From positions 1 to 64,000 of the forward strand of contig JAPHSY010000021.1 of NCBI GenBank assembly GCA_026196495.1: DNA of 64,000 nucleotides, read 5' to 3'. A program made the translations under genes and the position numbers. Source of the DNA: Magnetovibrio sp. (GTDB taxonomy: Bacteria > Pseudomonadota > Alphaproteobacteria > Rhodospirillales > Magnetovibrionaceae). Below, piece after piece: positions 9,966 to 19,858 of this stretch (position 1 is its first letter; each line of letters begins with the position of its first letter). The notes beneath the pieces were generated by a model that worked only from the letters and a program-made list of their open reading frames with translations, was not told where the DNA came from and searched no databases.

Positions 9966-10469
9966 CTATTTCTCTTTTGTAAGTGACTTAGATTTCAAGC
10001 GATTGGCTTCAAGGATTGGCATCCCGGCTTCGGTCGGGATGTAAACTGTTTCGCGCCCTTTTCCACCAGTTTCCTGGAGCATCTCAATGTAGCGCCAACG
10101 TAAATATCCTTCCGGCCCGCCCAAACTATCGGCAATGATTTTATTTGCCTCTGCAACACCGTGAGCTCTCGCAATCTCTGCCTCAGCTTCAAATACTGCT
10201 GCTTCTTTTTTCGCTTTTGCCTCATTGATACGAATTTGACGGTTTTGTTCCGCACGCGCTAATTCTGCAGCCCCAGTCAGTCCCTGAACCCATACGTTAT
10301 AATGGGGATTGATCATTATAGCTGCCCCCATCGCACCAAGTCCGAACAATCCCGAAAAAAGCGAACCAAACGACAAACTATCGTTTTGCACAAACAGTGC
10401 AAATGCGATGTAACCAAATATCAGCATCAAAACGATTGCAAAAATAATCAACATGCTGAAGCCCTCCAT
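9966..10469 (-). CDS. Short membrane protein resembling SPFH/prohibitin C-terminal helical tail without SPFH core
   Basis: N-terminal TM segments, then 'AELARAEQNRQIRINEAKAKKEAAVFEAEAEIARAHGVAEANKIIADSLGGPEGYLRWRYIEML'. Confidence 0.65.
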   Translation of the reverse strand: MEGFSMLIIFAIVLMLIFGYIAFALFVQNDSLSFGSLFSGLFGLGAMGAAIMINPHYNVWVQGLTGAAELARAEQNRQIRINEAKAKKEAAVFEAEAEIARAHGVAEANKIIADSLGGPEGYLRWRYIEMLQETGGKGRETVYIPTEAGMPILEANRLKSKSLTKEK

Positions 10470-10567
10470 AAATACGCAGATTAATCAATAAAAGTTAGAT
10501 TAGTACGGTCACACACCACTGTATACGGGCAAGAGCACCATCACCGTGCAGCACTTAATATAATCAC

Positions 10568-10597
10568 AAAAGCCCGGAGCTAAGCTCCGGGCTTTTT
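10568..10597. terminator. Strong terminator hairpin
   Basis: 14-bp stem AAAAGCCCGGAGCT/AGCTCCGGGCTTTT. Confidence 0.8.
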
Positions 10598-10623
10598 AAT
10601 TGGGGGGAGAACTTCATTTTTAA

Positions 10624-10839
10624 TTACGCTTTGCACACCATGTCTTGGCCGCAACATAACGGTGATTTGATTTTGCCGTGACCATTGGGGCATTCGGACA
10701 CTTGAACTTCGGAACCATCATCCAGTTCCAGTGATCCATTTTCCAAAGGCGCATCACACTTACCGCATGTGGCATTGACGGACATACCGCAGACTTCACA
10801 TTCGTAGGTGGCCATCATCATTTCCTTTTTCAAAGTCAT
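10624..10839 (-). CDS. Small zinc-ribbon / rubredoxin-like protein
   Basis: 71 aa with CEVCGM, CGKC and CCGQDM cysteine pairs. Confidence 0.65.
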   Translation of the reverse strand: MTLKKEMMMATYECEVCGMSVNATCGKCDAPLENGSLELDDGSEVQVSECPNGHGKIKSPLCCGQDMVCKA

Positions 10840-10883
10840 GAACTCATGATTTTCATATAAGGACCGTGGTGACAGTTACGACA

Positions 10884-10924
10884 AAAAAATCGGCCTTTCC
10901 TAAGATGGAAAGGCCGATTGTTGT
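10884..10924 (-). terminator. Terminator of DUF465 gene
   Basis: AATCGGCCTTTCC/GGAAAGGCCGATT stem followed on minus strand by T-run. Confidence 0.8.
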
Positions 10925-10956
10925 TTTGGACCTCACGGCCTGATCATTGAACCTCG

Positions 10957-11124
10957 TCAATGATGGGCGAGGTCTTCCAATTCATCTTTTATTCGTAGCT
11001 TTTCTTTCTTGAGGGTATGGATCTCAACTTCGTCTTTAAACGGTTTGGCATTTTGAGCTTCAATGGCCTTTTCCAGCTCATGGTGGCGGTTTTTGAGCGA
11101 ATCGATCCGGTTCTCAAGCGACAT
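10957..11124 (-). CDS. DUF465/YdcH-family small protein
   Basis: 'MSLENRIDSLKNRHHELEKAIEAQNAKPFKDEVEIHTLKKEKLRIKDELEDL'. Confidence 0.8.
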   Translation of the reverse strand: MSLENRIDSLKNRHHELEKAIEAQNAKPFKDEVEIHTLKKEKLRIKDELEDLAHH

Positions 11125-11314
11125 GGTAATTTCTCCCACTGTTAAGTGTCCCTACGAGCAAGAATCTTACACTTTTATGAAACTGAATGAAAGTCACCTT
11201 TGATCATTAAGTGATTACAGGGGCTTGTCAGAATGGTCATATTTACTCCATTCTGAGAGCTGTGATTTAGAGCAGAATCTGTGTTAAAGTTGCCTGAATC
11301 GAGACGGAATATTC

Positions 11315-11518
11315 ATGAACGACATCCTTGACGACCTACCCGTACGCCTTGAAGAACTAAAATCCGAACATCGTGATTTGGATGATATAATTTTGCGCAT
11401 TTCTGAAGACCCGGCACCGGATTTGTTGCAGCTTCAGCGTCTCAAAAAACGTAAGTTGATGATTAAAGATCAGATTGCAAAGCTGGAAAGTGGTTCCATT
11501 CCCGACATCATTGCCTAA
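11315..11518 (+). CDS. DUF465/YdcH-family small protein, divergent paralog
   Basis: 'LEELKSEHRDLDDIILRISEDPAPDLLQLQRLKKRKLMIKDQIAKLE'. Confidence 0.8.
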   Translation: MNDILDDLPVRLEELKSEHRDLDDIILRISEDPAPDLLQLQRLKKRKLMIKDQIAKLESGSIPDIIA

Positions 11519-11547
11519 ATACTAATAAGGCAAACTGGGAGGCATAC

Positions 11548-12150
11548 ATGACTGGCCCAAAAATTGATTACTATTTTTCCATTCTTTCACCATGGACCTA
11601 CATTGGCGATACACGGTTTCAAGACATTGCAAAACGCACAGGCGCAGCCGTCACCTACCACCCTTTAAGTTCCCCAGACCTGTTCCCGGCAACGGGCGGA
11701 CAGCTCTTGAAAGATCGCGCTCAACACCGCAAAGATTACCGCATGGCGGAATTGCAACGTTGGAAAGATCATTTGGGTATTCCACTCAATCTCAACCCAG
11801 CACACTTTCCAGTGCCTGAACCACCCGCATCTAAACTTATTCTTGCCGTTCAAGAAGATGGCAACGATGCTGGGCCGTTGCTCAGCGCTATTCTTAAGGC
11901 CGTATGGGTTGATGAAAAAAATGCATCTGATCCTGACATCTTGATTGCCTTGGCAAACGATTGCGGACTGGATGGTAATGCCATGATGACTGCATCTGGT
12001 GACGCTAGCTTCGACCAAGCTTTTTCCAGCTGTACCCAAAACGCCATTGCCGCCGGCGTGTTTGGCTATCCGTCATATATCTTCAACTCAGAACTGTTCT
12101 GGGGTCAAGATCGACTGGATTTCTTGGAACGTGCACTAGGACTGAGTTAG
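11548..12150 (+). CDS. 2-hydroxychromene-2-carboxylate isomerase / DsbA-family protein
   Basis: 'KIDYYFSILSPWTYIGDTRF' and 'GVFGYPSYIFNSELFWGQDRLDFLERAL'. Confidence 0.85.
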   Translation: MTGPKIDYYFSILSPWTYIGDTRFQDIAKRTGAAVTYHPLSSPDLFPATGGQLLKDRAQHRKDYRMAELQRWKDHLGIPLNLNPAHFPVPEPPASKLILAVQEDGNDAGPLLSAILKAVWVDEKNASDPDILIALANDCGLDGNAMMTASGDASFDQAFSSCTQNAIAAGVFGYPSYIFNSELFWGQDRLDFLERALGLS

Positions 12151-12173
12151 GCAGAATTATCAGTAAACTAAGC

Positions 12174-12962
12174 TCAAGAGCGGGCCTGAAGGTTGTCTTT
12201 GGCCCGTTGAATGGCTTGGTCGGCACTGTCTCCTTTTGTGATCTGTGTATCGCCAAAGCGGGCCTGAATTTCAAGGTTTTGACCTTGCCAGGAAAAGGTC
12301 CGCCCACTCATGATCGCGCTGAGACGTGCAACTTTGTTTTCAGCCGCTTCCAATGTGTCACCAGGCAAGATCACACCAAAGTCAAAATTTTCCAAACTTC
12401 CCAAGACATCACCAGCCTCTGCCCCTTCACGTAGAGCATCAGAGGCTTGGATCATCAAACTTTCGACCGCTCCATGACCGTAAGCGGCACGAATGTCCGC
12501 AGCATTGGAAATCTGGATGTACAAAAAAGCAAACGGGACGTTTTCTTCATCAACACGGCGCACAGCCAAACCCATCCGTGCCATGAAAGCACGTCTGCGC
12601 ATAACATGAAGCAAGCGATCCTTTTCAGCTTGTTCTTCCAAGTAGGCTTCGTGATTTTTCGCGCGCAAAAGCTCATTCCTTAACGTGTTGATTTCATCTA
12701 ACAACATCTGAATAGCCGAGCGCACATTTTCAGTCATTTCTTCTTTGGGTATACCTAAGATGCTGACATCGTCATCAATTTGTCCATGACCAAGTCCACC
12801 ATCTGAAGCACTGCCATCACTTCCATAACCGCCTTGTCCACCATGCTTTTGTTTTCGTTCGCGCTTGGCGGCTTGGAGCATACGGTCCTCTTCGGTCAAA
12901 CGGTTCCGACCGGGTCGCACGGATACTATAGGGGCAGATGGGCCTACATTTTCGTCGGCCAT
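12174..12962 (-). CDS. Degenerate GGDEF-like domain protein
   Basis: C-terminal GGDEF-like fold pattern with signature position reading ENFDF. Confidence 0.6.
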   Translation of the reverse strand: MADENVGPSAPIVSVRPGRNRLTEEDRMLQAAKRERKQKHGGQGGYGSDGSASDGGLGHGQIDDDVSILGIPKEEMTENVRSAIQMLLDEINTLRNELLRAKNHEAYLEEQAEKDRLLHVMRRRAFMARMGLAVRRVDEENVPFAFLYIQISNAADIRAAYGHGAVESLMIQASDALREGAEAGDVLGSLENFDFGVILPGDTLEAAENKVARLSAIMSGRTFSWQGQNLEIQARFGDTQITKGDSADQAIQRAKDNLQARS

Positions 12963-13181
12963 AAAGGCATCTCCTGATCGTCACACGACAAGCCAATACA
13001 CATATATACAGCCAAATTATTGACCTTTAACTTAACACGAATCACAAAAGCAGTGGTAATCCAACCCACATATTCAACCCATAAATATGCAAATTTGCTT
13101 AAGGGCTTGCCTGAAAGGGGCTAATCCCTATAATTGCCCGCTTTCTCAATGGGGATTCCTCCCCGCTGAAGGAGCCAGAAT

Positions 13182-13676
13182 ATGACTTCCACCGCACCTG
13201 TTGTGGGTATCATCATGGGCAGCCAGTCCGACTGGGAAACCATGAAAAATGCAGCCGAAACCTTGGAAAAGCTGGGTGTAGCGTATGAGACCAAGATCGT
13301 CTCCGCCCACCGCACACCGGACCGACTGTATGACTACGCCAAATCCGCCAAGGATCGCGGCCTCAAAGTCATCATTGCGGGTGCAGGAGGTGCCGCCCAT
13401 CTGCCCGGCATGGCTGCCGCCATGACCCCAGTACCGGTGTTGGGTGTTCCGGTGGAAAGCAAATCCTTAAAAGGCATGGATTCCTTGTTGTCCATCGTAC
13501 AGATGCCCGGTGGTGTACCTGTTGGCACCTTGGCGATTGGAAAACCCGGCGCCATCAACGCAGGCTTGTTTGCCGGATCTATTGTTGCATTGGAAGACAA
13601 AGCCGTCGCAACCAAGCTTGATGAATGGCGTACGGCCCAAACCGCAGCCGTTGCTGAAGAACCCGTCGATCAGTAA
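13182..13676 (+). CDS. purE: N5-carboxyaminoimidazole ribonucleotide mutase
   Basis: '[40 protein letters not shown]'. Confidence 0.97.
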   Translation: MTSTAPVVGIIMGSQSDWETMKNAAETLEKLGVAYETKIVSAHRTPDRLYDYAKSAKDRGLKVIIAGAGGAAHLPGMAAAMTPVPVLGVPVESKSLKGMDSLLSIVQMPGGVPVGTLAIGKPGAINAGLFAGSIVALEDKAVATKLDEWRTAQTAAVAEEPVDQ

Positions 13677-13687
13677 AGGCCTGAAAC

Positions 13688-14788
13688 GTGAGCGATACTC
13701 TCAAAGCCATCCCCCCTGGATCCACCATTGGCATTATCGGTGGCGGACAACTGGGCCGCATGACCGCCGTTGCGGCATCACAGTTGGGCTATCGCGTTCA
13801 CGTTTTCACACCAGAACATGACAGTCCCACCGAACACGTAGCCGATGCGGCAACCATCGCCGCCTATGACGATCAAGACGCCATTGAAGCCTTCGGACAA
13901 ACCGTTGACGTGGTCACGTTTGAATTTGAAAATGTTCCTGCTGAAACCGTACGCCACTTAGAAGCGATTGTTCCGGTTCGCCCCAGCTGGGAATGCTTGG
14001 CCGTGGCCCAAGATCGCATTGCCGAAAAAACATTTTGCAACGAACTGGGCATTGAAACGGCACCTTGGAAGTCTGTTGAGAGCGCTGAAGAACTGGCCAT
14101 CGCAATCGAAGAGATCGGGGCGCCAGCCATCCTAAAAACCACACGTTTGGGATACGATGGCAAAGGCCAAGTTCGCATCAAACCCAATACCGATCCAGCC
14201 CAAGCTTGGAAAGATTTGAACGGCGGGCCGGCAATCTTGGAAGGCTTTGTCGATTTTGAACTGGAAGTTTCGGTCATCACAGCACGCAATGCACAAGGAC
14301 AGATGAAATCATTTGATGTGGTGGAAAACCGTCACAAAGACGGCATCTTGGATGTCACCATCGCACCTGCTGATATTTCTGGAACGCTCGCCATGAAGGC
14401 CTGCACCATTGGTCGTCAAATGATTGAAAAACTGGATTTGGTGGGGTTGTTGGCGGTGGAAATGTTCATCACCAAAGATGGTCATGTGCTGGTCAACGAA
14501 ATGGCTCCGCGCCCGCATAATTCTGGTCACTGGACCCAAGATGGCTGTACCACCAGCCAGTTTGAACAGTTTGTTCGTGCCGTCACCAACTTACCATTGG
14601 GCAGTACAGTACGTCACTCTGACACTGTCATGATAAACCTGTTGGGTGAAGACGCACTGAAATGGGAAGAGCATCTGTCAGTTCCAGAAAACAAATTGCA
14701 CCTGTATGGCAAAGCGGAGGCTAAGCCAGGTCGCAAGATGGGGCACATTAACCACCTTTATCCCAAAGGCTCCCAGCCTAAAGGCTAG
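13688..14788 (+). CDS. purK: N5-carboxyaminoimidazole ribonucleotide synthase
   Basis: ATP-grasp PurK motifs; 'NEMAPRPHNSGHWT'; adjacent to purE. Confidence 0.97.
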   Translation: MSDTLKAIPPGSTIGIIGGGQLGRMTAVAASQLGYRVHVFTPEHDSPTEHVADAATIAAYDDQDAIEAFGQTVDVVTFEFENVPAETVRHLEAIVPVRPSWECLAVAQDRIAEKTFCNELGIETAPWKSVESAEELAIAIEEIGAPAILKTTRLGYDGKGQVRIKPNTDPAQAWKDLNGGPAILEGFVDFELEVSVITARNAQGQMKSFDVVENRHKDGILDVTIAPADISGTLAMKACTIGRQMIEKLDLVGLLAVEMFITKDGHVLVNEMAPRPHNSGHWTQDGCTTSQFEQFVRAVTNLPLGSTVRHSDTVMINLLGEDALKWEEHLSVPENKLHLYGKAEAKPGRKMGHINHLYPKGSQPKG

Positions 14789-15702
14789 GCCTTCACCAAC
14801 ACCTTGGATACTTCCAGCTTGGAGTGGCGTGTATGCGTCGCCAACCAAATACCTACGGCTATGGGCACAATGCCGATGAAGTCACCCAGCACAGTTTGTT
14901 CATCCAAAATCAACCAGCCAAACATCAAACCGAACGGTGGCATCAAGAAATGCAGTGCGCTGGCATCTGAAGCACTGCCATGGCTGAGCAGATAAAACCA
15001 CAACCCAACCCCACCAATACTAACGCCAATAACGATGTAAGCCATAATCCCCACAAAGTGCCAACCCAAGACAACGTCAGCGAAGCTTTCGTTGAACAGC
15101 CCGAAAGCGAACAGCAATACCCCTGCACTGACAAACTGCATGCCAACATTGACAGGCAAAGCAACATCCATCTTCCATTTCTTAAACAGCACCGCACCTA
15201 ACACCACCGAAGCCAAAGCAAAAATCATCAAGATAATCCCACCAATGTCTTCCCCACTGATGGCGATGCGGCTGTTGAGAACGATCACCACGCCAACAAT
15301 CCCAAGGGCAAGACCAAGGCCCCGACGAACAGTCATCTGCTCACCTAATATTGGTACAGCCAAAAGCGCTACAAAGATGGGGTTCATGGAAATAATTACA
15401 GCAGCCAAACCGGATGATACCTCACCCATTGCAATCCAGGCCAAGCCTTGAAAGCCTGCTTGGTTGAGCACCCCCAAAATAGCCAGCTTAGCCCAATCAC
15501 CGAGGCTCTGTGGCCACCTTCCGCCAATGAACAGATAAGCACTAAACAAGATCAAACCGGCGAGGGAAAAACGCAGCCCCAAAAACAACAACGGCGGGGC
15601 AACTTCCATCGCTACTTTTGCCGCGACGAAAGAAGAGCTCCACATCAAAACGAATACCATCACAGTGGCAAAATAAATCGGTTTGTTGTCACGAATCGGC
15701 AT
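14785..15702 (-). CDS. EamA/DMT-family transporter
   Basis: 10-TM pattern; start chosen at MPIRDNKP; overlaps purK stop by 4 bp (convergent). Confidence 0.85.
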   Translation of the reverse strand: MPIRDNKPIYFATVMVFVLMWSSSFVAAKVAMEVAPPLLFLGLRFSLAGLILFSAYLFIGGRWPQSLGDWAKLAILGVLNQAGFQGLAWIAMGEVSSGLAAVIISMNPIFVALLAVPILGEQMTVRRGLGLALGIVGVVIVLNSRIAISGEDIGGIILMIFALASVVLGAVLFKKWKMDVALPVNVGMQFVSAGVLLFAFGLFNESFADVVLGWHFVGIMAYIVIGVSIGGVGLWFYLLSHGSASDASALHFLMPPFGLMFGWLILDEQTVLGDFIGIVPIAVGIWLATHTRHSKLEVSKVLVKA

Positions 15703-15752
15703 GGGGAGGCTCCTATTCAAAGTTGATAAAAGCACAGTAACGCGACACCTTT

Positions 15753-15771
15753 ACATTTAATAATTAAATGT
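15753..15771. promoter_or_regulatory. 19-bp perfect palindrome in lysR/eamA divergent intergenic region
   Basis: ACATTTAAT-A-ATTAAATGT; contains T-N11-A arrangement. Confidence 0.6.
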
Positions 15772-15807
15772 TACGATTATTTATATTCATTTTTTGGATG
15801 TTTTGAT

Positions 15808-16680
15808 ATGAACCTCGAATTGTTGAAATCTTTCGTTGCTGTGGCCGAAACAGGTGGGATTTCCAAAGCAGAAGACCGGATTCATCGCACCCAATCCACC
15901 ATCAGCCAACAAATTGCTCGGCTGGAAAGCGATCTGAGTACAGCCCTATTTGATCGGTCTAAACGGACTGTACAGCTCACCGAACGGGGGCGTCAGTATC
16001 TGGATTATGCCCGGCGCATTCTCGACTTAGATCAGGAATCTCGCGCACTCATCACCGATCAAGACCGCTTTCGTATCATTAATATTGGTCTGTCTGATAA
16101 CAATTCACAAAAAGACTGGTGGAGCTGCTTACGTGGTTTTGCAACCCAACACAAAGACATACGCGCCACCATTAAAACCGACATAAGCAACCAACTACTA
16201 TCACAGGTTCAAGAAGGCCATTTAGATTTAACACTTAGCAACGAACTCAACGAACCAAATGGCGTCCCTGACTATCACCCTGTTCAATTAAAATGGATTG
16301 CCGCAAAAGATTTCGATGTATCGGCGATGCGGCCTTTGCCCCTAATTCTTTACCGTCCAGGCTGCTCCTTTAGGACCCGTGCCATCACAGCACTGGAAAG
16401 CGCTGGAATACCTTGGCGCATCGCATTTGAAACAACTGATTGGCGCTCTATCCGCAAGGCCACTGAAGAAGGCTTTGGCGTTACGCTCTTGGACAGTTTA
16501 GATGGCATGACAGATGTGTGTGAACTTCCCCCAGGAAGCAATTTACCAGAAGTCGACCTGATATATCTAACATTGCGTTTACGGCCTGGGAGCCACAACG
16601 ACCCTGTTCTGCAAGATTTAGCAAAACACTTTCGTAGTATAATTAAGCCGCAAAAAAATCAGATAAACATACAAATGTAG
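15808..16680 (+). CDS. LysR-family transcriptional regulator
   Basis: 'LELLKSFVAVAETGGISKAEDRIHRTQSTISQQIARLE'. Confidence 0.95.
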   Translation: MNLELLKSFVAVAETGGISKAEDRIHRTQSTISQQIARLESDLSTALFDRSKRTVQLTERGRQYLDYARRILDLDQESRALITDQDRFRIINIGLSDNNSQKDWWSCLRGFATQHKDIRATIKTDISNQLLSQVQEGHLDLTLSNELNEPNGVPDYHPVQLKWIAAKDFDVSAMRPLPLILYRPGCSFRTRAITALESAGIPWRIAFETTDWRSIRKATEEGFGVTLLDSLDGMTDVCELPPGSNLPEVDLIYLTLRLRPGSHNDPVLQDLAKHFRSIIKPQKNQINIQM

Positions 16681-16839
16681 GCCTGTTTTTCTTAGAGCAT
16701 TCAAAGTGAATATATATATATGTATTATAGGCCTTGTTTTAACCGTGCTTTGTCGGGTAGAACGCTTATAAACTACGCCATCATCTAGGGCACCACACAA
16801 CATAAAAGTCGATAACAAATAATCAATGGGGGCTTGATC

Positions 16840-17106
16840 ATGTCAGATATTTTGCACCAACAGCGTTTGCTTCTCGAACTCCTGGTCAAATCTGGTGACA
16901 TCGGCGTTCCCGACAATGATGATGGCTCACTGTTGTACCGTACCTTACAAGAATGCCTTGACGCAGGTTGGATCACGATGGGCCCATTTGGCGCAGGGGT
17001 TAATGTCGTAAAAATCACCGCCGCTGGACGTTCCGTCATCAAAGACCGTCGTTCAACCGGACAAGGGTACGGCGGGCAGGATCGCCGACGGAATAATTTG
17101 GGCTAG
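16840..17106 (+). CDS. Small hypothetical protein, possibly winged-helix
   Basis: 89 aa, 'GSLLYRTLQECLDAGWITMGPFGAGVNVVKITAAGRSVIKDRR'. Confidence 0.5.
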   Translation: MSDILHQQRLLLELLVKSGDIGVPDNDDGSLLYRTLQECLDAGWITMGPFGAGVNVVKITAAGRSVIKDRRSTGQGYGGQDRRRNNLG

Positions 17107-17195
17107 GCCAAGCGTCAATCAGCTTAAACTGTCTGATTCATTCGAATTCTGTAAGGCAAACAGCATTACGCTTGATAATGCGGCAATTGTGAAAA

Positions 17196-18080
17196 TTAAG
17201 CCCGACCACTAACACCGCTGTAACTTGCGGCCGTGTTGGCGCGGTTAAGGCTGTTTTCGATTTGACTTTCTGAAATGCGTTGTGTTTTCACCGCTTCCAA
17301 CAGCTCAATCTCAACCGCTTGGGGTTTGTCCAGATGCAGCGCAATGGTGTGGCGGATAAAATCTTTGGTAGCACGGTCCACAGCACCATGCGCCAAAGCA
17401 TTGGAAAGCAATTCACGTCGCACCAACGGAGGGAAGTTCATGACCTCTACCGCGACCATTTTCTTGACCTGAAGTGGGATCAACTGGGTCGCAAAAATTC
17501 GGTCCAAACAATAGCTGTAAATGCCAAAATCCAAACGACCCGCAACGGACTTGGTAAAATCAACAAAGTCATCAATAAAGGTTCCGGCTGCAATGCGACC
17601 TTCAATGAGTTGGCGCACCACTTCCAAAAACCCGCGATAACGTGCACGGGCCGGATTGAGGTCATCGCTGAGGACCGCTTCCAACTCACGAATACGGTTT
17701 TCACGAAAGCCCGATTGCAAAACCGCAGCCGCACCTTCGCGCACACTGTCAGATAACGTTTGGCGTTCAATCAGTTCGAACAATTCTTCAAACGCTTCGC
17801 GGCGTATATCATCCAAACTTGCTGCACGATGGGCCAACGGCATCAACGCAGCACGTGCAACCAAATCGTCTTTGGAACAGATGCTCGCCATGGCCTGGGC
17901 ATCTTTGGGAATGTTAAGTTTGCTTGATGCAAAATCATCCGTAATGAGGAAACGGCTGTTACCTTGGAACGTCAAGTAACGCCCCAGTTTGTTACACGTC
18001 ACGAAGTGATCAGCTAATCCAATGCCCTTCATGGCATTTATCTGTTGAACGGCATGTGCAACCTGAACGTTTTCAGTCAT
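17196..18080 (-). CDS. Conserved hypothetical helical protein
   Basis: 294-aa intact ORF without a recognised family motif. Confidence 0.6.
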   Translation of the reverse strand: MTENVQVAHAVQQINAMKGIGLADHFVTCNKLGRYLTFQGNSRFLITDDFASSKLNIPKDAQAMASICSKDDLVARAALMPLAHRAASLDDIRREAFEELFELIERQTLSDSVREGAAAVLQSGFRENRIRELEAVLSDDLNPARARYRGFLEVVRQLIEGRIAAGTFIDDFVDFTKSVAGRLDFGIYSYCLDRIFATQLIPLQVKKMVAVEVMNFPPLVRRELLSNALAHGAVDRATKDFIRHTIALHLDKPQAVEIELLEAVKTQRISESQIENSLNRANTAASYSGVSGRA

Positions 18081-18133
18081 GGATAGTCTAGCCTTTGCTT
18101 TCCGTCCTCAAGCCGTTGAAATCATAATTTAAA

Positions 18134-18802
18134 TCAGTGACGCATTTCCAGATCGCTGTTGGATTTAACGAACGGCCCACCTTTCAAGAGATTTTCGAAC
18201 GCCTTGGTAATTTTTGATTTTATACCGGGAATCTTCAACACATCGTCAATACGGCGCTCTAAAAAGTCCCAAGTGTCTTGGCAATCTTCCGATTGATCAT
18301 TGAGCCAATACAAAACCGTTGCCGCATATACCGGGCCAAGAAGCCCGCGCTTGGTATAATAGTTGAAATCAGCCGAGCGATCGCCCGCCATGTACCAGAT
18401 GTTATCCACCGTGGTGTGAGTAATACGAGCCATCAACCCGGCATGTAATGGATTGGATAGCACGCTCAATCCCGCACGGACTGCTTCGCGGTGTGGCATC
18501 AAATATTCCAAACGTGCCCGCACCCCGAAAATCACCCGATCGCGCACGCGCATTTTATCGACACCGGCCTCCTCCATTGCTTTCATCATTTCGCGATCCG
18601 AAATAGCCGCAAACTGAGCAATGGCATCAACAGCACCGCCAGGAAACAAACGTTTGGCCGTATCGCCATCAAAGCCTGCATCCTCTGCACCCGCAGCCAA
18701 TGCTTCATCTCCCCACCCATCAAATGCCACATGGGCAGAAGCCGCTAAGACAATGGCATCTTTTTTGGCTTCACGGGATTTCAAGCGATCGGCAGCGCTC
18801 AT
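18134..18802 (-). CDS. COQ9-family ubiquinone biosynthesis protein
   Basis: TetR-like N-terminus and COQ9-type C-terminal 'DNIWYMAGDRSADFNYYTKRGLLGPVYAATVLYWL'. Confidence 0.9.
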   Translation of the reverse strand: MSAADRLKSREAKKDAIVLAASAHVAFDGWGDEALAAGAEDAGFDGDTAKRLFPGGAVDAIAQFAAISDREMMKAMEEAGVDKMRVRDRVIFGVRARLEYLMPHREAVRAGLSVLSNPLHAGLMARITHTTVDNIWYMAGDRSADFNYYTKRGLLGPVYAATVLYWLNDQSEDCQDTWDFLERRIDDVLKIPGIKSKITKAFENLLKGGPFVKSNSDLEMRH

Positions 18803-18833
18803 CAGTGTCTTTCCTTCATTAGCGCCAGGGCCT

Positions 18834-19379
18834 CTATTCAGATTTAGGTGGCCCTTGGCGGGTCAATTCTTCGGTAAAACCAAATTTGCTCATATCCTCA
18901 ATCCGGAAAGGATACAGGATTCCATCCAAATGGTCACATTCGTGTTGAACCACACGGGCGTGAAAGCCCCGCGCTTCGCGCTCAAAACGATTACCATCCA
19001 GATCATACGCCGAATATCGAATGTGGGTAAAGCGCGGGACTTGGCCCATCATACCGGGGATTGAAAGGCACCCCTCCCACCCCTGTTCCGTTTCATCGCT
19101 CAGCGGTGTAATTTCGGGGTTGATCAGCACCGTCAACGGCACACCTGCTTGTTCACCATCACCTTCGGATTGGGCCCGCTCCGGATAAACCGTAAACACC
19201 ACAATGCGTTTGGAAACATGGACCTGCGGTGCTGCCAGCCCGGTTCCACCCGCATCGTACATGGTATCAATCATGTCTTCGATCAATTGCTTGATGTAAG
19301 GCGAGGTGGGGTTGTCCACGGGTGCCGATTTTTGACGCAAAACTGGGTGTCCTATACGCGCAATCTTCAATATGGCCAT
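18834..19379 (-). CDS. def: Peptide deformylase
   Basis: GxGLAAPQ, EGCLSIPG and QHECDHLDG motifs. Confidence 0.96.
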   Translation of the reverse strand: MAILKIARIGHPVLRQKSAPVDNPTSPYIKQLIEDMIDTMYDAGGTGLAAPQVHVSKRIVVFTVYPERAQSEGDGEQAGVPLTVLINPEITPLSDETEQGWEGCLSIPGMMGQVPRFTHIRYSAYDLDGNRFEREARGFHARVVQHECDHLDGILYPFRIEDMSKFGFTEELTRQGPPKSE

Positions 19380-19540
19380 GTCCTATTAAACCCCTTGGAA
19401 ATGGGCTCTCCTCTTCACATATAGGGTTACGTGTGGTAAAACACGCACCGTTCTGCCCACTGTGGTGCGGAAACTGTTGAAAATCAAGGCTTCTGGCTCT
19501 GGTTTTTAGCTGAAATCAAACTTGAAAGGATGTGATTAAC

Positions 19541-19744
19541 GTGCAAGTTGTCGTTCGTGATAACAACGTTGATCAGGCGTTGAAAGTGTTGAAGAAGAAA
19601 ATGCAGCGTGAAGGTATCTTCCGCGAGCTGAAGCTTCGTAAGCACTTCGAAAAGCCTTCTGAAAAACGTGCCCGTGAGAAAGCTGAAGCTGTCTCTCGTG
19701 CCCGTAAGATGGAGCGCAAACGCCTGGAACGTGAAGGTTTCTAG
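19541..19744 (+). CDS. rpsU: 30S ribosomal protein S21
   Basis: '[47 protein letters not shown]'; GTG start at 19541, alternative GTG at 19532. Confidence 0.95.
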   Translation: MQVVVRDNNVDQALKVLKKKMQREGIFRELKLRKHFEKPSEKRAREKAEAVSRARKMERKRLEREGF

Positions 19745-19780
19745 CCCGTAAGGGTGGGAACCCGAAGTTCCAAATGAAAG

Positions 19781-19804
19781 ACCCGCCAGGTGGCGGGTTT
19801 TTTG
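19781..19804 (+). terminator. rpsU terminator
   Basis: ACCCGCC/GGCGGGT hairpin plus T-run. Confidence 0.85.
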
Positions 19805-19858
19805 TTGGGCAATGTGTACTTTACCTTTGTTAAAGCAACGTCATATAGTGATTGCTTT

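Noticed and set aside
16711-16726. AT dinucleotide run downstream of lysR
   Set aside because: Short low-complexity tract in an intergenic region, expected by chance in AT-rich spacers.
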